Source of the DNA: an uncultured Erysipelotrichaceae bacterium
GTDB taxonomy: Bacteria > Bacillota_I > Bacilli_A > Erysipelotrichales > Erysipelotrichaceae
Assembly (NCBI GenBank): GCA_944325685.1
Contig: CALVBC010000012.1
Coordinates: forward strand, 1-54,173
DNA length: 54,173 bases
Reading direction: 5' to 3'
Part shown: positions 34,433 through 42,726 of the stretch, piece after piece
Numbering within the stretch: position 1 is the first letter of the stretch
How the letters are laid out: the number at the start of each line of letters is the position of its first letter
Position numbers and translations under genes: made by a program
Notes under the pieces: generated by a model
The model's database searches: none
Told to the model about the DNA's origin: nothing
The model's input: only the letters and a program-made list of their open reading frames with translations

Positions 34433-35413
34433 ATGTCTTTTATCACCAAATTATTCACGAAACTAAAATACTTTTTCTTAAAGCTATTGCCTGACAAAAA
34501 GGGTCAAGCGATCAAGGTCTTTAACACGGTCAATGTCGGCGATGTCGTCTATTGTCTCATGCCCTTAGATGATCATATCTTAAGGAAGATCGAAAAAGAT
34601 CATCGTGTTAGACCTTACGTCATCATCGATAAGAAAGATGACCATCTGATCGGCTTTCAATGTTCGACAAGCTATATACCGAAAGGACCTAAGTACTATT
34701 CCCATACCCTATACGCTAGTAAATATCTCAAAAAGCGCGATTCTTATATCGATCTGACCAAGACCTGTGTGATCCCTTATCAGAATATCCGCTCTTACTT
34801 TGAGACCGTGAGCTTAGATGATCAAGCGACCATCAATAAAAAGCTCGATATCCTCGCTAAAAAAAGAGGCACTGATCTGCGTTTTGATGTCAAGACTGTC
34901 CCTTGTAGCGGTGATGTGATCGAGGCAAATGGCAGGACATATTACGTCCATGAGATCAAAGTCGGCCGGATGGTCGTGATCCCAACGGTCAATCAAAGGC
35001 CAAGGAATTATATCTATCTCAAAAATGGCTTCTATCTCGACATGAAAAAGGTGACTACGATCCGTCTAGACACGCCTTTTGAATATGTCGGGATGTATGG
35101 GAGAGCTTATCACGATGCCGTTTCTAGGCGACTTGAAGACTCTGTACTACGCCCAAAACATCGCTTTAAGACCGGTACGATCATGAGCGATGATAAAGGC
35201 AATGATGTCTTAGTTTATCTCTATACGTTAAATGGCATCCATCAAGTCGTCGACCTGACAGCTTACTTCACCGGTCAAGTAGAGAAGGAGCTCACCTATC
35301 TTTCGACCTGTAATACCCTTGATGGTCTAACACCCAATGGCACCTTAGTCAAGGAACAACTAGATCAGATCTTACAGTATCTAAAAGAGAATGGCTATAC
35401 GCTTGAAGTATAG
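34433..35413 (+). CDS. Protein with N-terminal PemK/MazF-like fold, function unknown
   Basis: 326 residues. After a short basic N-terminus, residues 30-120 (VNVGDVVYCLMPLDD, RVRPYVIIDKKDDHLIGFQCST, SYIDLTKTCVIP) follow the PemK/MazF beta-barrel pattern of 'GDVV...RP.(V)ID'. The remaining 200 residues include two further beta-rich segments (RTYYVHEIKVGRMVVIP, then TGTIMSDDKGNDVLVYLY). No antitoxin is adjacent, so a free toxin is unlikely and a binding role is equally possible. Leaderless start: TATAAT 34421-34426, 6 nt before ATG. Confidence 0.6.
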   Translation: MSFITKLFTKLKYFFLKLLPDKKGQAIKVFNTVNVGDVVYCLMPLDDHILRKIEKDHRVRPYVIIDKKDDHLIGFQCSTSYIPKGPKYYSHTLYASKYLKKRDSYIDLTKTCVIPYQNIRSYFETVSLDDQATINKKLDILAKKRGTDLRFDVKTVPCSGDVIEANGRTYYVHEIKVGRMVVIPTVNQRPRNYIYLKNGFYLDMKKVTTIRLDTPFEYVGMYGRAYHDAVSRRLEDSVLRPKHRFKTGTIMSDDKGNDVLVYLYTLNGIHQVVDLTAYFTGQVEKELTYLSTCNTLDGLTPNGTLVKEQLDQILQYLKENGYTLEV

Positions 35414-35421
35414 CTTTTTTT
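35394..35421 (+). terminator. Terminator containing a stop codon
   Basis: GCTATAC-gcttgaa-GTATAGC followed by seven T. The TAG stop of the upstream gene (35411-35413) is inside the 3' arm. Confidence 0.9.
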
Positions 35422-35426
35422 GTCGT

Positions 35427-35457
35427 TTGACTTAACTTGATCAAGCTCAAGTATTAA
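35427..35457 (+). promoter_or_regulatory. Promoter of the DUF362 gene with inverted repeat
   Basis: TTGACT (35427-35432) and a weak TATTAA -10 (35452-35457) with 19-bp spacing. Between them lies a perfect inverted repeat ACTTGA-tcaagc-TCAAGT (35435-35452), well placed for a repressor. Confidence 0.5.
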
Positions 35458-35482
35458 AATATAGATGTCTAAGGAGGTAACC

Positions 35483-36484
35483 ATGGAAAATAAAAAAGTA
35501 CCAGGCACAAATGGTGATGTCTATGTACCATTTGATTCTAGAAGCGGTGATCGCTCGATCGTCTACTTCACCCGTGATCTATCAAGCGATGGCTTAGAGA
35601 AGATCTATAAGCGCATCAGTAAAGATCTAAGTGGTAAGATCGCGATCAAGCTACATACCGGTGAAAAACACGGACCGAATATCATCCCTCGTCCTTGGGT
35701 CGAAAACCTCGTCAAGAAGGAATTACCTGATGCGACGATCGTTGAGACCAACACCTACTATGATGGTGATCGTTATACGACTGATAAACACCGCGAGACC
35801 TTGAAGGTCAATGGTTGGACCTTCTGTCCGGTCGACATCATGGATGAAGATGGTACCATCGACCTACCGGTCAAAGGTGGTAAGTGGTTTGATCTTATGA
35901 CGATGGGTAAGAATATCGTCAATTATGATTCCCTTCTCGTCTTAACGCACTTTAAAGGCCATACCCAAGGTGGTTTTGGCGGTAGTGCTAAGAATATCGG
36001 TATCGGTTGTGCTGATGGAATGATCGGTAAAGCGATGATCCATACCACGCCAGGCAGTGATGATATGTGGGATATCAAGACAGAAGAATTCATGGAGCGG
36101 ATGATGGAAAGCGCTAAAGCTGTCGTCGATCACTTTGCGCCAAGGATCTCCTTCATCAATGTCATGCGCAATATGAGCGTATCATGCGATTGCGAAGGAT
36201 TAGGAGCAGAACCTGTCGTCACCCCTAATGTCGGTATCTTAGCTAGCCTTGATATCTTAGCGATCGATCAAGCTTCTGTCGATTTAGTATATGCGATGAA
36301 AGAAGAAGATCATCATGCCTTAGTCGAAAGGATTGAATCAAGACACGGTCTAAGACAGCTAAGCTACATGAAAGAGCTCGGCATGGGTAATGACCTATAT
36401 ACCCTTATCGATATCGATCATGATGATAAAGAGATCGATGCCAAAGAAGCCGTCAAAGACGTCAAACCATTCGTCAAAGAGTAA
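35483..36484 (+). CDS. DUF362 family protein
   Basis: 333 residues. DUF362 core: VYFTRDLSSDGLEKI, IAIKLHTGEKHGPNIIPRPWV, LTHFKGHTQGGFGGSAKNIGIGCADG and a later DILAIDQASVDLVY. Some members carry a C-terminal 2x[4Fe-4S] ferredoxin; none is seen here, only a Cys pair (SVSCDCEG). Function not established for this subgroup. Start at 35483 with AAGGAGG upstream (an in-frame ATG at 35465 has none). Probably monocistronic. Confidence 0.85.
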   Translation: MENKKVPGTNGDVYVPFDSRSGDRSIVYFTRDLSSDGLEKIYKRISKDLSGKIAIKLHTGEKHGPNIIPRPWVENLVKKELPDATIVETNTYYDGDRYTTDKHRETLKVNGWTFCPVDIMDEDGTIDLPVKGGKWFDLMTMGKNIVNYDSLLVLTHFKGHTQGGFGGSAKNIGIGCADGMIGKAMIHTTPGSDDMWDIKTEEFMERMMESAKAVVDHFAPRISFINVMRNMSVSCDCEGLGAEPVVTPNVGILASLDILAIDQASVDLVYAMKEEDHHALVERIESRHGLRQLSYMKELGMGNDLYTLIDIDHDDKEIDAKEAVKDVKPFVKE

Positions 36485-36491
36485 ATATAAG

Positions 36492-36516
36492 ACCTGGCTC
36501 AAAGCTAGGTTTTCTT
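36492..36516 (+). terminator. Terminator after the DUF362 gene
   Basis: ACCTGGC-tcaaa-GCTAGGT (one G-T pair) followed by TTTCTT; it ends at the stop of the convergent HAD gene. Confidence 0.7.
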
Positions 36517-37222
36517 ATACTTTCAAGATCGTTAGTAGTTCATGGAGGTCTTTTATCGAATAGGTGACATCAAGATCACATCCCTTGCCTTTAGGGTCAT
36601 AGTGACAGGTCTTGATCCCATAGTCGATGCCACCTTTCATATCACTAGTCACAGAATCGCCGACGATCATGACCTCATCTTTAGCGACATCGATATCTTC
36701 AAATACCCGATCAAAGAACTCCTTAGCTGGCTTTTCATAGCCAACGGCTTCTGATAGATAGATCTTATCAAAGACCTGATCAAAGCCGCTGTTTTTGAGC
36801 TTTTTGGTTTGGGCGATGACAGTGCCATTTGAGACCAGATATAAGGTGATCTTACCTTTTAGATATTTCATCAACTCTAAGCTATCATCGTTATAAATGA
36901 TCGTATCGCCTAAAGTCACTTGATAAGCGTCATTGAAATCCTTGGCGATGGTCGTATCGATATCATGTAGCTTAAAGAACTCTTCAAAGCGCTCGATCAA
37001 GATCTCGGGCTTAGTCTTCTCTTTGCGTTCTAACATTTGCCAATAGCGTTTATTGATCTGACTGTACTCTTTGATCATGTCATCAGTGAGCTCACCTAAG
37101 CCAAAGCGTCCAAATAAGGTCTTCATCGCCGCTTCTTCCGCCTTTTCAAAATCGATGAGCGTATCATCAAGATCGACTAGTAAGACCTTGATCTTTTCTT
37201 CATTAACATGTCTTAGATCCAT
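36515..37222 (-). CDS. HAD-superfamily hydrolase, YjjG-like nucleotidase
   Basis: 235 residues. Motif I LLVDLDDTLIDF, motif II LVSNGT, motif III Lys in GYEKPAKEFF, motif IV VGDSVTSDMKGG. The cap region with the EAAMKTLFGRFGL helix resembles YjjG, a noncanonical pyrimidine nucleotidase; the exact substrate is uncertain. ATG 37222 has AAGGAG 9 nt upstream; the ATG at 37261 (13 residues longer) lies in the promoter palindrome. Divergent from the esterase gene. Confidence 0.85.
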   Translation of the reverse strand: MDLRHVNEEKIKVLLVDLDDTLIDFEKAEEAAMKTLFGRFGLGELTDDMIKEYSQINKRYWQMLERKEKTKPEILIERFEEFFKLHDIDTTIAKDFNDAYQVTLGDTIIYNDDSLELMKYLKGKITLYLVSNGTVIAQTKKLKNSGFDQVFDKIYLSEAVGYEKPAKEFFDRVFEDIDVAKDEVMIVGDSVTSDMKGGIDYGIKTCHYDPKGKGCDLDVTYSIKDLHELLTILKV

Positions 37223-37254
37223 AGTGTTTGACTCCTTACCCTTTTGGGAATATG

Positions 37255-37263
37255 TTATCATAA
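37255..37263. promoter_or_regulatory. Palindromic -10 shared by divergent HAD and esterase genes
   Basis: The palindrome TTATCATAA gives TATCAT on plus (37256-37261, TGT-extended, 6 nt before ATG 37268) and TATGAT on minus (37257-37262). The plus transcript should be leaderless. Confidence 0.6.
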
Positions 37264-37267
37264 GAAT

Positions 37268-37942
37268 ATGCAGGAAAGCTTTCCATTTTGCGATAAAGAG
37301 ATAACTATCTATGGACCAAAAGAAAAAGGTCTACCTTTAGTCATCATCAATGAAGAAGACCCTTTAGATGAGCTCTATACTAAACTAAGCCAAGACCATA
37401 GCTTTAACCTTTTAAAGATCGGCAAGTCAAACTGGCTTGATGATATGTCGCCATGGCCTTCAAAAGCCCTCTTTAAAGGTGATGGTGATTGTCGTGGTTT
37501 AGCCTTAGAACACTTAAATAAGATCGAAAAACTAATGCCTTATATCAATGAGAGCCTTGATCCTAGGGCCATATTTATCGGCGGTTATTCACTAGGTGGC
37601 TTATTTGCCCTATATGCTGCGATCAACAGTGACCTCTTTGATGGCGTTATCGCCGCTTCCGGTTCTTTTTGGTATCCTGATTTTATCGATTACACAACGC
37701 AAAGAAAGATCAGCACTAAAGTCAAATACATCTACTTCTCCCTCGGTGATAAAGAAGCCAAGGTCAAAAATAAGACCTTACAAAAAGTTGAAGATAATAC
37801 CCGTTTTTTAGCTGACTATTATAAAACACAGGGTATCACTACGACCTTTGTGTTAAATAAAGGTGATCACTTTACCGAAAGCAAGGACCGACTTGCCAAA
37901 GGGATCGCTTGGATCTTAGAAAAAGCCAGTTACCTGGCTTGA
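37268..37942 (+). CDS. Alpha/beta hydrolase (esterase-like)
   Basis: 224 residues. Nucleophile elbow GGYSLGGLFALYAA (GxSxG) near residue 108, His in KGDHFTES near residue 205, and an acidic residue in SLGDKEAK preceding it. The layout (ASGSFWYPDF, YFSLGDKEAKVKN) is like D-lipoate-type or enterochelin-esterase-like hydrolases. Substrate unknown. Leaderless ATG 37268; the longer frame from 37244 runs back through the promoter. The 3' end overlaps the convergent aminopeptidase gene by 13 bp. Confidence 0.82.
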   Translation: MQESFPFCDKEITIYGPKEKGLPLVIINEEDPLDELYTKLSQDHSFNLLKIGKSNWLDDMSPWPSKALFKGDGDCRGLALEHLNKIEKLMPYINESLDPRAIFIGGYSLGGLFALYAAINSDLFDGVIAASGSFWYPDFIDYTTQRKISTKVKYIYFSLGDKEAKVKNKTLQKVEDNTRFLADYYKTQGITTTFVLNKGDHFTESKDRLAKGIAWILEKASYLA

Positions 37943-39249
37943 GCTAAAGTCCCCATCGGATCCCATGGATCTAAGGTGATCTCTTTTTCCTTTAAGGCGC
38001 TTAGTGCTTTTTCATCTAAGTGCTTTTTATTTACGACGGCTTGATAAACATAACGATCAAACCAGACATCACTGGCGACGTGATATCCTTTATGCGCTTG
38101 CGCATCACCCCAAGAGTTTTCGATCCGCCATCTATTAGGTTTTCCTTCATCTAGATTGACACCTGTTAAGACCATCGCGTGGTTCATCGCGCTTTCCCGA
38201 TACATCAATGCATCTTCTTTGCTGATACTGAAGTCCATATCAAATAAGCTATCAAAGTCATAGCTATTTTGGTCCCAATAGCCAGCTGTACGATCACCAA
38301 ACTTACCACAATCAGAACCAAACCAAACGACTTCCTTGGCCTTTAATTGGCTTAAGATAGCCTCTTTGAAGGCATCAAGCGGTAGGTTTAGATATTTGAC
38401 TTTTTGACCATAGACATTGCCTAAATAAGCGACAGTGAAGGTCTTGAAGTAAGGCTTATCCGCAGTTGGTGAATTGATGATCGATACATACTCATCAAGA
38501 TCAATGCCGACATATTCCCTATAGAATCTTAATGGATCAAGGTCTTTGACTTTATGATAGACCTTATCCTTATCGACATATTCAAAGTTGAAGCTCTTTG
38601 GTGGGATCCCAAAACAATCACATAACATGCCATAGCACTTTCTTAAAGTCTCTTCTTTTAAGCTTTCGATCGCTTTATCATCAAGATGTTTGATCTTACT
38701 GTAGAAGCTTCTAAGGTAGCGATTTAATAGGGTATTCATAAAATGGGTATGTGATGATGCGTAGGTCTCAGGCATGGCTGATTGCGCAACGACCCCATAC
38801 TTTTTGACTAATGCCACAAACATATCCCATTGGCCACCATCTTGGATACCGGTATCTAAGACCCAAGACAAGGTCCGATCATCCCAAGAGCGGTCTTTAA
38901 GATCGATGAGCGATGTCATCATGAAGTTGATCTTCTCTAATTTGTCATAGAAAGCGATATAGTTTTGACTTAATTCAAAGCTCTCGAGATTTAATTTCTT
39001 AGCGACCTCCTCTCTTAAGACATTGAGTCCCGCGAAGATCCAACAGCGACCGCTTTGCATCTGGTTAGCGACCGGTAGTGTATCGATCTTGATCGAGAAG
39101 CTGTCGGCGACATCTTGGCTTGCCTCTTGGATATTAGCGGCATTAGCAATGTCGTTTTTGTTCAAGAAATGACGGACGACCTTACGTGTCTTGTCATCTT
39201 GATATGCCTTAGCATATCCATCTAATAATGATGTGGTGATATCTTTCAT
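37930..39249 (-). CDS. pepC: Cysteine aminopeptidase C (C1 family, bleomycin hydrolase-like)
   Basis: 439 residues, normal length. Catalytic Cys in NQMQSGRCWIFAGLN, His in MNHAMVLTGV, Asn in WRIENSWGD; C-terminal end LDPWDPMGTLAQAR is slightly longer than in PepC, whose C-terminus blocks the active site. Cytoplasmic hexameric aminopeptidase. AGGAGG precedes MKDITTS. Monocistronic. Confidence 0.95.
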   Translation of the reverse strand: MKDITTSLLDGYAKAYQDDKTRKVVRHFLNKNDIANAANIQEASQDVADSFSIKIDTLPVANQMQSGRCWIFAGLNVLREEVAKKLNLESFELSQNYIAFYDKLEKINFMMTSLIDLKDRSWDDRTLSWVLDTGIQDGGQWDMFVALVKKYGVVAQSAMPETYASSHTHFMNTLLNRYLRSFYSKIKHLDDKAIESLKEETLRKCYGMLCDCFGIPPKSFNFEYVDKDKVYHKVKDLDPLRFYREYVGIDLDEYVSIINSPTADKPYFKTFTVAYLGNVYGQKVKYLNLPLDAFKEAILSQLKAKEVVWFGSDCGKFGDRTAGYWDQNSYDFDSLFDMDFSISKEDALMYRESAMNHAMVLTGVNLDEGKPNRWRIENSWGDAQAHKGYHVASDVWFDRYVYQAVVNKKHLDEKALSALKEKEITLDPWDPMGTLAQAR

Positions 39250-39305
39250 ATCTATTTCCTCCTAGCTGTATTTTAGTCTTATTTTATAAGCTTTCAAGTA
39301 TCTAA

Positions 39306-39329
39306 TAAAAAAGCCCCGAAGGGCTTTTT
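39306..39329 (-). terminator. Terminator of the P-type ATPase gene
   Basis: Minus strand AAAAAGCCC-ttc-GGGGCTTTTTTATTA: strong GC stem with T-run, just after the stop at 39335. Confidence 0.9.
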
Positions 39330-39334
39330 GTGGA

Positions 39335-41947
39335 CTATTTATTTCTGATCCTTCTAAATAACTTGACGATCTCCATTATCACTAGCATCAATAACGCCAT
39401 ACCGATCGCAACGGCGATGTGATATGGATCAAGTGGTGCTAGTTCGAAGATATTATTTAAGAATGGGACATAGATGATCACAAGTAATAAGATGATACCG
39501 ATGATCGCTGAACCCCATAGGTACTTATTGTTGAAGACCTGCTTATTGAAGACGCTCTTTTCACTTTTGACGTTGAAAGAGTGGATAAGTTGGACTAAAA
39601 CTAAAGTTATGAAGGCCATCGTCATACCGATCTCATGGGAGTCATGATTGCCGATCATATATGAACCTAAGGTAAGTAGACCTACTAAGATACCTTGATA
39701 TGCGATCTTAAAGCCTAAACCACCGGCAAAGAATGATTCATCCTTTGGTCGTGGTTTTTGATAGATGACATCAGGATCGACTGGTTCCATACCGATCGCA
39801 AAGGCTGGTAAGGTATCAGTGATCAGGTTGACCCATAGGATATGGATCGGTAATAGTGGTGTACCCATCGCGATACCAAAGAAGGCTTGAACAAGTGAAG
39901 CACCGAAGATCGTGACGACTTCACCGATATTGCTTGAAAGTAGGAAGTGGACATCCTTTTTGATATTGGCGTAGATACCACGGCCCTGTTTGACAGCGCT
40001 GATGATCGTCGCGAAGTTATCGTCGGTCAAGATCATATCAGCGGCATTCTTAGAGACGTCGGTACCAGTGATACCCATCGCACAACCGATATCAGCGGCT
40101 TTTAAAGCTGGTGAGTCATTGACACCGTCACCAGTCATCGCAGCGACTTCACCACGATCTTGGAAGGCTTTGACGATACGGACTTTATGTTCCGGGGCAA
40201 CACGAGCGTAGACACGGATATCTTCGATCTTGCTTTCAAGCTCTTCATCCGACATCTTGTCGAGTTCAGCACCAGAGATCGCCATCTCATTACCTTCAAG
40301 GATACCGAGATCTTTGGCGATCGCTTTAGCGGTATTTAAGTGGTCACCAGTGATCATGACCGTCTTGATACCACCTACTTTAGCTTGTTCGATGGCGTCT
40401 TTGACTTCAAGACGTGGTGGATCGATCATACCGGCTAGACCGACAAAGGTCATATCCTTTTCATATTCATCACTAGTTGGGTCACTATCGACCCTCGCTA
40501 GTCTTTTGGTCGCTACAGCTAAGACACGAAGTGAGGCATCGGCCATCTCTTCATTGACGCGTTTAGCTTCATCAAGATCAGCGTCGACACAACGGCTCAT
40601 GATGACATCAGGAGCACCTTTGGTGATCTGTAAGATACCATCACCATCTTTGATAAAGACGGTCATCATCTTACGGTCAGAATCAAAAGCGATCTCTTCG
40701 ACACGTGGACTTGTAACGCTTAACTCTTTCTTTTCATCACCTAATAAGTGTGATGCATATACGAAAGCGGTCTCTGTTGGATCACCGATACTCTTGAAAG
40801 TTCCATCTGCTTCTAAGACGATATCGCCATCACTACATAAGGTGAAGTCCTTTAACATCTCCCTTACATCATCACTGGCGCTGTTGGTGAATTGCTTATT
40901 GCCTGATGTCTTTGTATAGGTCCTTACGACCGTCATCTTGTTTTGGGTAAGTGTACCGGTCTTATCGGAACAGATAACACTACAACAGCCAAGTGTTTCA
41001 ACAGCTGGTAACTTTCTAACGATGGCATTGTATTTGACCATCTTAGAGACACCGATCGACAAGACGATGGTGACGACAGTCGCTAGACCTTCAGGGATCG
41101 CCGCTACAGCTAAGGCAACAGCGGTCTTAAAGGCATCTAAGACACCCATACCAGTCATCAGTTCAAGACCGAAGACGACGACACAGATGGCGATACACAT
41201 GATACCGATGATCTTAGAGATCTGAGCTAATTTGATCTGAAGTGGTGTGGTATTGTCATCGCTTTGTTGGAGCATATCAGCGATCTTACCGATCTCATTT
41301 TGCATACCTACGGAAGTGATGATCGCTAGACCACGACCATATGTACACATGGTCGAGGCAAAGACCATATTCTTTTGATCACCTAATGCTAGTTCATCTT
41401 GATCGATGACAGTTGCGATCTTATCAACTGGTACTGATTCACCAGTCAGCGCACTTTCATCGACCTGCATCCGCATCGATTCGACGATCCTCGCATCACT
41501 GGCGATATAGTCACCAGCTTCAATGACAAGCAAGTCACCGACACAGACGTCCTCTGATGGTACCGTGATCTTTTTGCCATCACGGATGACCTTAGCACTT
41601 GGTGAAGATAATTTCTTCAATGCTTCAAGTGATTTTTCAGCACTGTTTTCTTGATAGACACCCAAGATCGCATTGATGAGGACGACTACTAAGATGATCA
41701 CGCTCTCGATCCATTCATTTGGATCGACTAATACGGATACCAAAGCTGCGATCAAGAGGATGATGATAAGTGGATCAGTGAATTCCTTCAAGAATTTGAC
41801 AAATAAGGTCTCTTTTTTCTCTTCCTTGAGTTCGTTTTTACCATACGTTGAGACTCTACTTGCCACCGAGGCTTCACTGATACCCTCTGTTGCACTAGTA
41901 TCAAGCTCTTTCTCAAGATCTTGGATACTCTTTCGATAATCTTTCAT
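39335..41947 (-). CDS. P-type cation ATPase (Ca2+ type), probably Mn2+/Ca2+ export
   Basis: 870 residues, P2-type. Phosphorylation motif CSDKTGTLTQNKMTVV, the TGES actuator loop, AAIPEGLATVVTI in M4 (Ca2+ site), the TGDGVNDSPALKAADIG hinge and ten membrane helices. The PEGL type normally moves Ca2+ or Mn2+. The yybP-ykoY riboswitch directly upstream points to Mn2+ efflux, as for L. lactis YoaB. Start 41947 (AAAGGAGTTAAT before ATG), not the GTG at 41965. Confidence 0.93.
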   Translation of the reverse strand: MKDYRKSIQDLEKELDTSATEGISEASVASRVSTYGKNELKEEKKETLFVKFLKEFTDPLIIILLIAALVSVLVDPNEWIESVIILVVVLINAILGVYQENSAEKSLEALKKLSSPSAKVIRDGKKITVPSEDVCVGDLLVIEAGDYIASDARIVESMRMQVDESALTGESVPVDKIATVIDQDELALGDQKNMVFASTMCTYGRGLAIITSVGMQNEIGKIADMLQQSDDNTTPLQIKLAQISKIIGIMCIAICVVVFGLELMTGMGVLDAFKTAVALAVAAIPEGLATVVTIVLSIGVSKMVKYNAIVRKLPAVETLGCCSVICSDKTGTLTQNKMTVVRTYTKTSGNKQFTNSASDDVREMLKDFTLCSDGDIVLEADGTFKSIGDPTETAFVYASHLLGDEKKELSVTSPRVEEIAFDSDRKMMTVFIKDGDGILQITKGAPDVIMSRCVDADLDEAKRVNEEMADASLRVLAVATKRLARVDSDPTSDEYEKDMTFVGLAGMIDPPRLEVKDAIEQAKVGGIKTVMITGDHLNTAKAIAKDLGILEGNEMAISGAELDKMSDEELESKIEDIRVYARVAPEHKVRIVKAFQDRGEVAAMTGDGVNDSPALKAADIGCAMGITGTDVSKNAADMILTDDNFATIISAVKQGRGIYANIKKDVHFLLSSNIGEVVTIFGASLVQAFFGIAMGTPLLPIHILWVNLITDTLPAFAIGMEPVDPDVIYQKPRPKDESFFAGGLGFKIAYQGILVGLLTLGSYMIGNHDSHEIGMTMAFITLVLVQLIHSFNVKSEKSVFNKQVFNNKYLWGSAIIGIILLLVIIYVPFLNNIFELAPLDPYHIAVAIGMALLMLVIMEIVKLFRRIRNK

Positions 41948-41966
41948 ATTAACTCCTTTTTTCACA

Positions 41967-42002
41967 TAAAAAGACCTAAGGCCTTTTTAAAAGCCTAGGT
42001 CT
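41967..42002 (-). terminator. Riboswitch-controlled terminator of the ATPase gene
   Basis: Minus strand AGACCTAGGC-ttttaaaaag-GCCTTAGGTCT then TTTTT. The 5' arm AGACCTAG is also the 3' side of riboswitch P1, so P1 and the terminator compete. Confidence 0.85.
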
Positions 42003-42076
42003 CGTTATTTAATATCAAACCAGATATGCATCGGTATGTTGGCTTAATAACCATCAGGTCAACTACTCCCCTAGTG
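41996..42076 (-). ncRNA. yybP-ykoY (Mn2+-sensing) riboswitch
   Basis: Minus strand begins CACTAGGGGAGTAGTTGAC and ends AACGAGACCTAGG, with GCCAACATACC in the middle. GGGGAGTAG (L1) and the ACGAGACC-type L3 with the internal CAACATAC are the yybP-ykoY consensus blocks. P1 pairs CTAGG with CCTAG. In this class Mn2+ brings L1 and L3 together and turns expression on by removing the terminator. Confidence 0.86.
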
Positions 42077-42081
42077 CTTGG

Positions 42082-42118
42082 ATTATAGCGCTTTTTAACA
42101 TTTGTGTAAATACACAAA
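42082..42118 (-). promoter_or_regulatory. Promoter of the Mn riboswitch with overlapping palindrome
   Basis: Minus strand TTTACA (42105-42110), 17-bp spacer, TATAAT (42082-42087). A perfect 18-bp palindrome TTTGTGTA-AA-TACACAAA (42101-42118) covers the -35 box and suggests a repressor site on top of the riboswitch. Confidence 0.75.
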
Positions 42119-42138
42119 ATCGCACTTTTGTGGTGTAC

Positions 42139-42717
42139 TTAAGCCATTAGATCAAGGTACTCACGATAGATATCGGTAAGCTCTTGTATCTCTTCATCCG
42201 TCATCTTAGCTACGCTTGGATCATGACTATCAACAGTACCGACATGATAGCCGACGATCGCACCATCTTTGATAAAGAAGACACTTGGCATATACATCGA
42301 ATCATAGCCTGCATTTTCGATCGTATCCTTGAAATAGCTATAGATACGGTCATAGTCTTCATTGCCTTCTTCCCTTTGGTCACGCTCAGTATGGACATAG
42401 TAGATATCATAGTCATACTCACTCATTAGCTCATCGAGTACTGGGATCGCTTCCCTACAATATGGGCAATCATCAAAGCTGTAGAATATGATAGCTGTCG
42501 CGTCAACATAGTCTAGTGAATCAGCGAACTCGATGATCGGCCAATCCATTAATGTACTTGCGGCTGGCTCTTCTGTTTCACCGGTATCACAATCTTCACC
42601 TAGTACACATCCTGGAAGTGAAGATGTAGTCGGTGATGGGGTCGGCTCTATTTCTTGGCTAGTTGTACAACCAGCTAATAGTAGAACGAGTAATATACTG
42701 ATAATGATCTTTTTCAT
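42139..42717 (-). CDS. Thioredoxin-like lipoprotein
   Basis: 192 residues. Lipoprotein signal with lipobox LLLAGC (Cys 17), then a Pro/Thr/Ser linker, and a thioredoxin fold: FYSFDDCPYCREAIPVL (CPYC) around residue 84 and the cis-Pro MPSVFFIKDGAIVG. The linker also contains a Cys pair (CVLGEDC). Likely a cell-surface thiol oxidoreductase; CPYC rather than CPHC suggests a thioredoxin-like rather than DsbA-like mode. It follows pcrA by 9 bp with AAGGAGG. Confidence 0.85.
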   Translation of the reverse strand: MKKIIISILLVLLLAGCTTSQEIEPTPSPTTSSLPGCVLGEDCDTGETEEPAASTLMDWPIIEFADSLDYVDATAIIFYSFDDCPYCREAIPVLDELMSEYDYDIYYVHTERDQREEGNEDYDRIYSYFKDTIENAGYDSMYMPSVFFIKDGAIVGYHVGTVDSHDPSVAKMTDEEIQELTDIYREYLDLMA

Positions 42718-42726
42718 AAAACCTCC

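Noticed and set aside
40230-40919. 229-codon frame opposite the P-type ATPase
   Set aside because: Serine-rich, antisense to conserved ATPase motifs; a by-product of codon bias.
41948-41965. GTG start at 41965 for the P-type ATPase
   Set aside because: The AAAGGAG ribosome binding site lies after it, pointing to ATG 41947.
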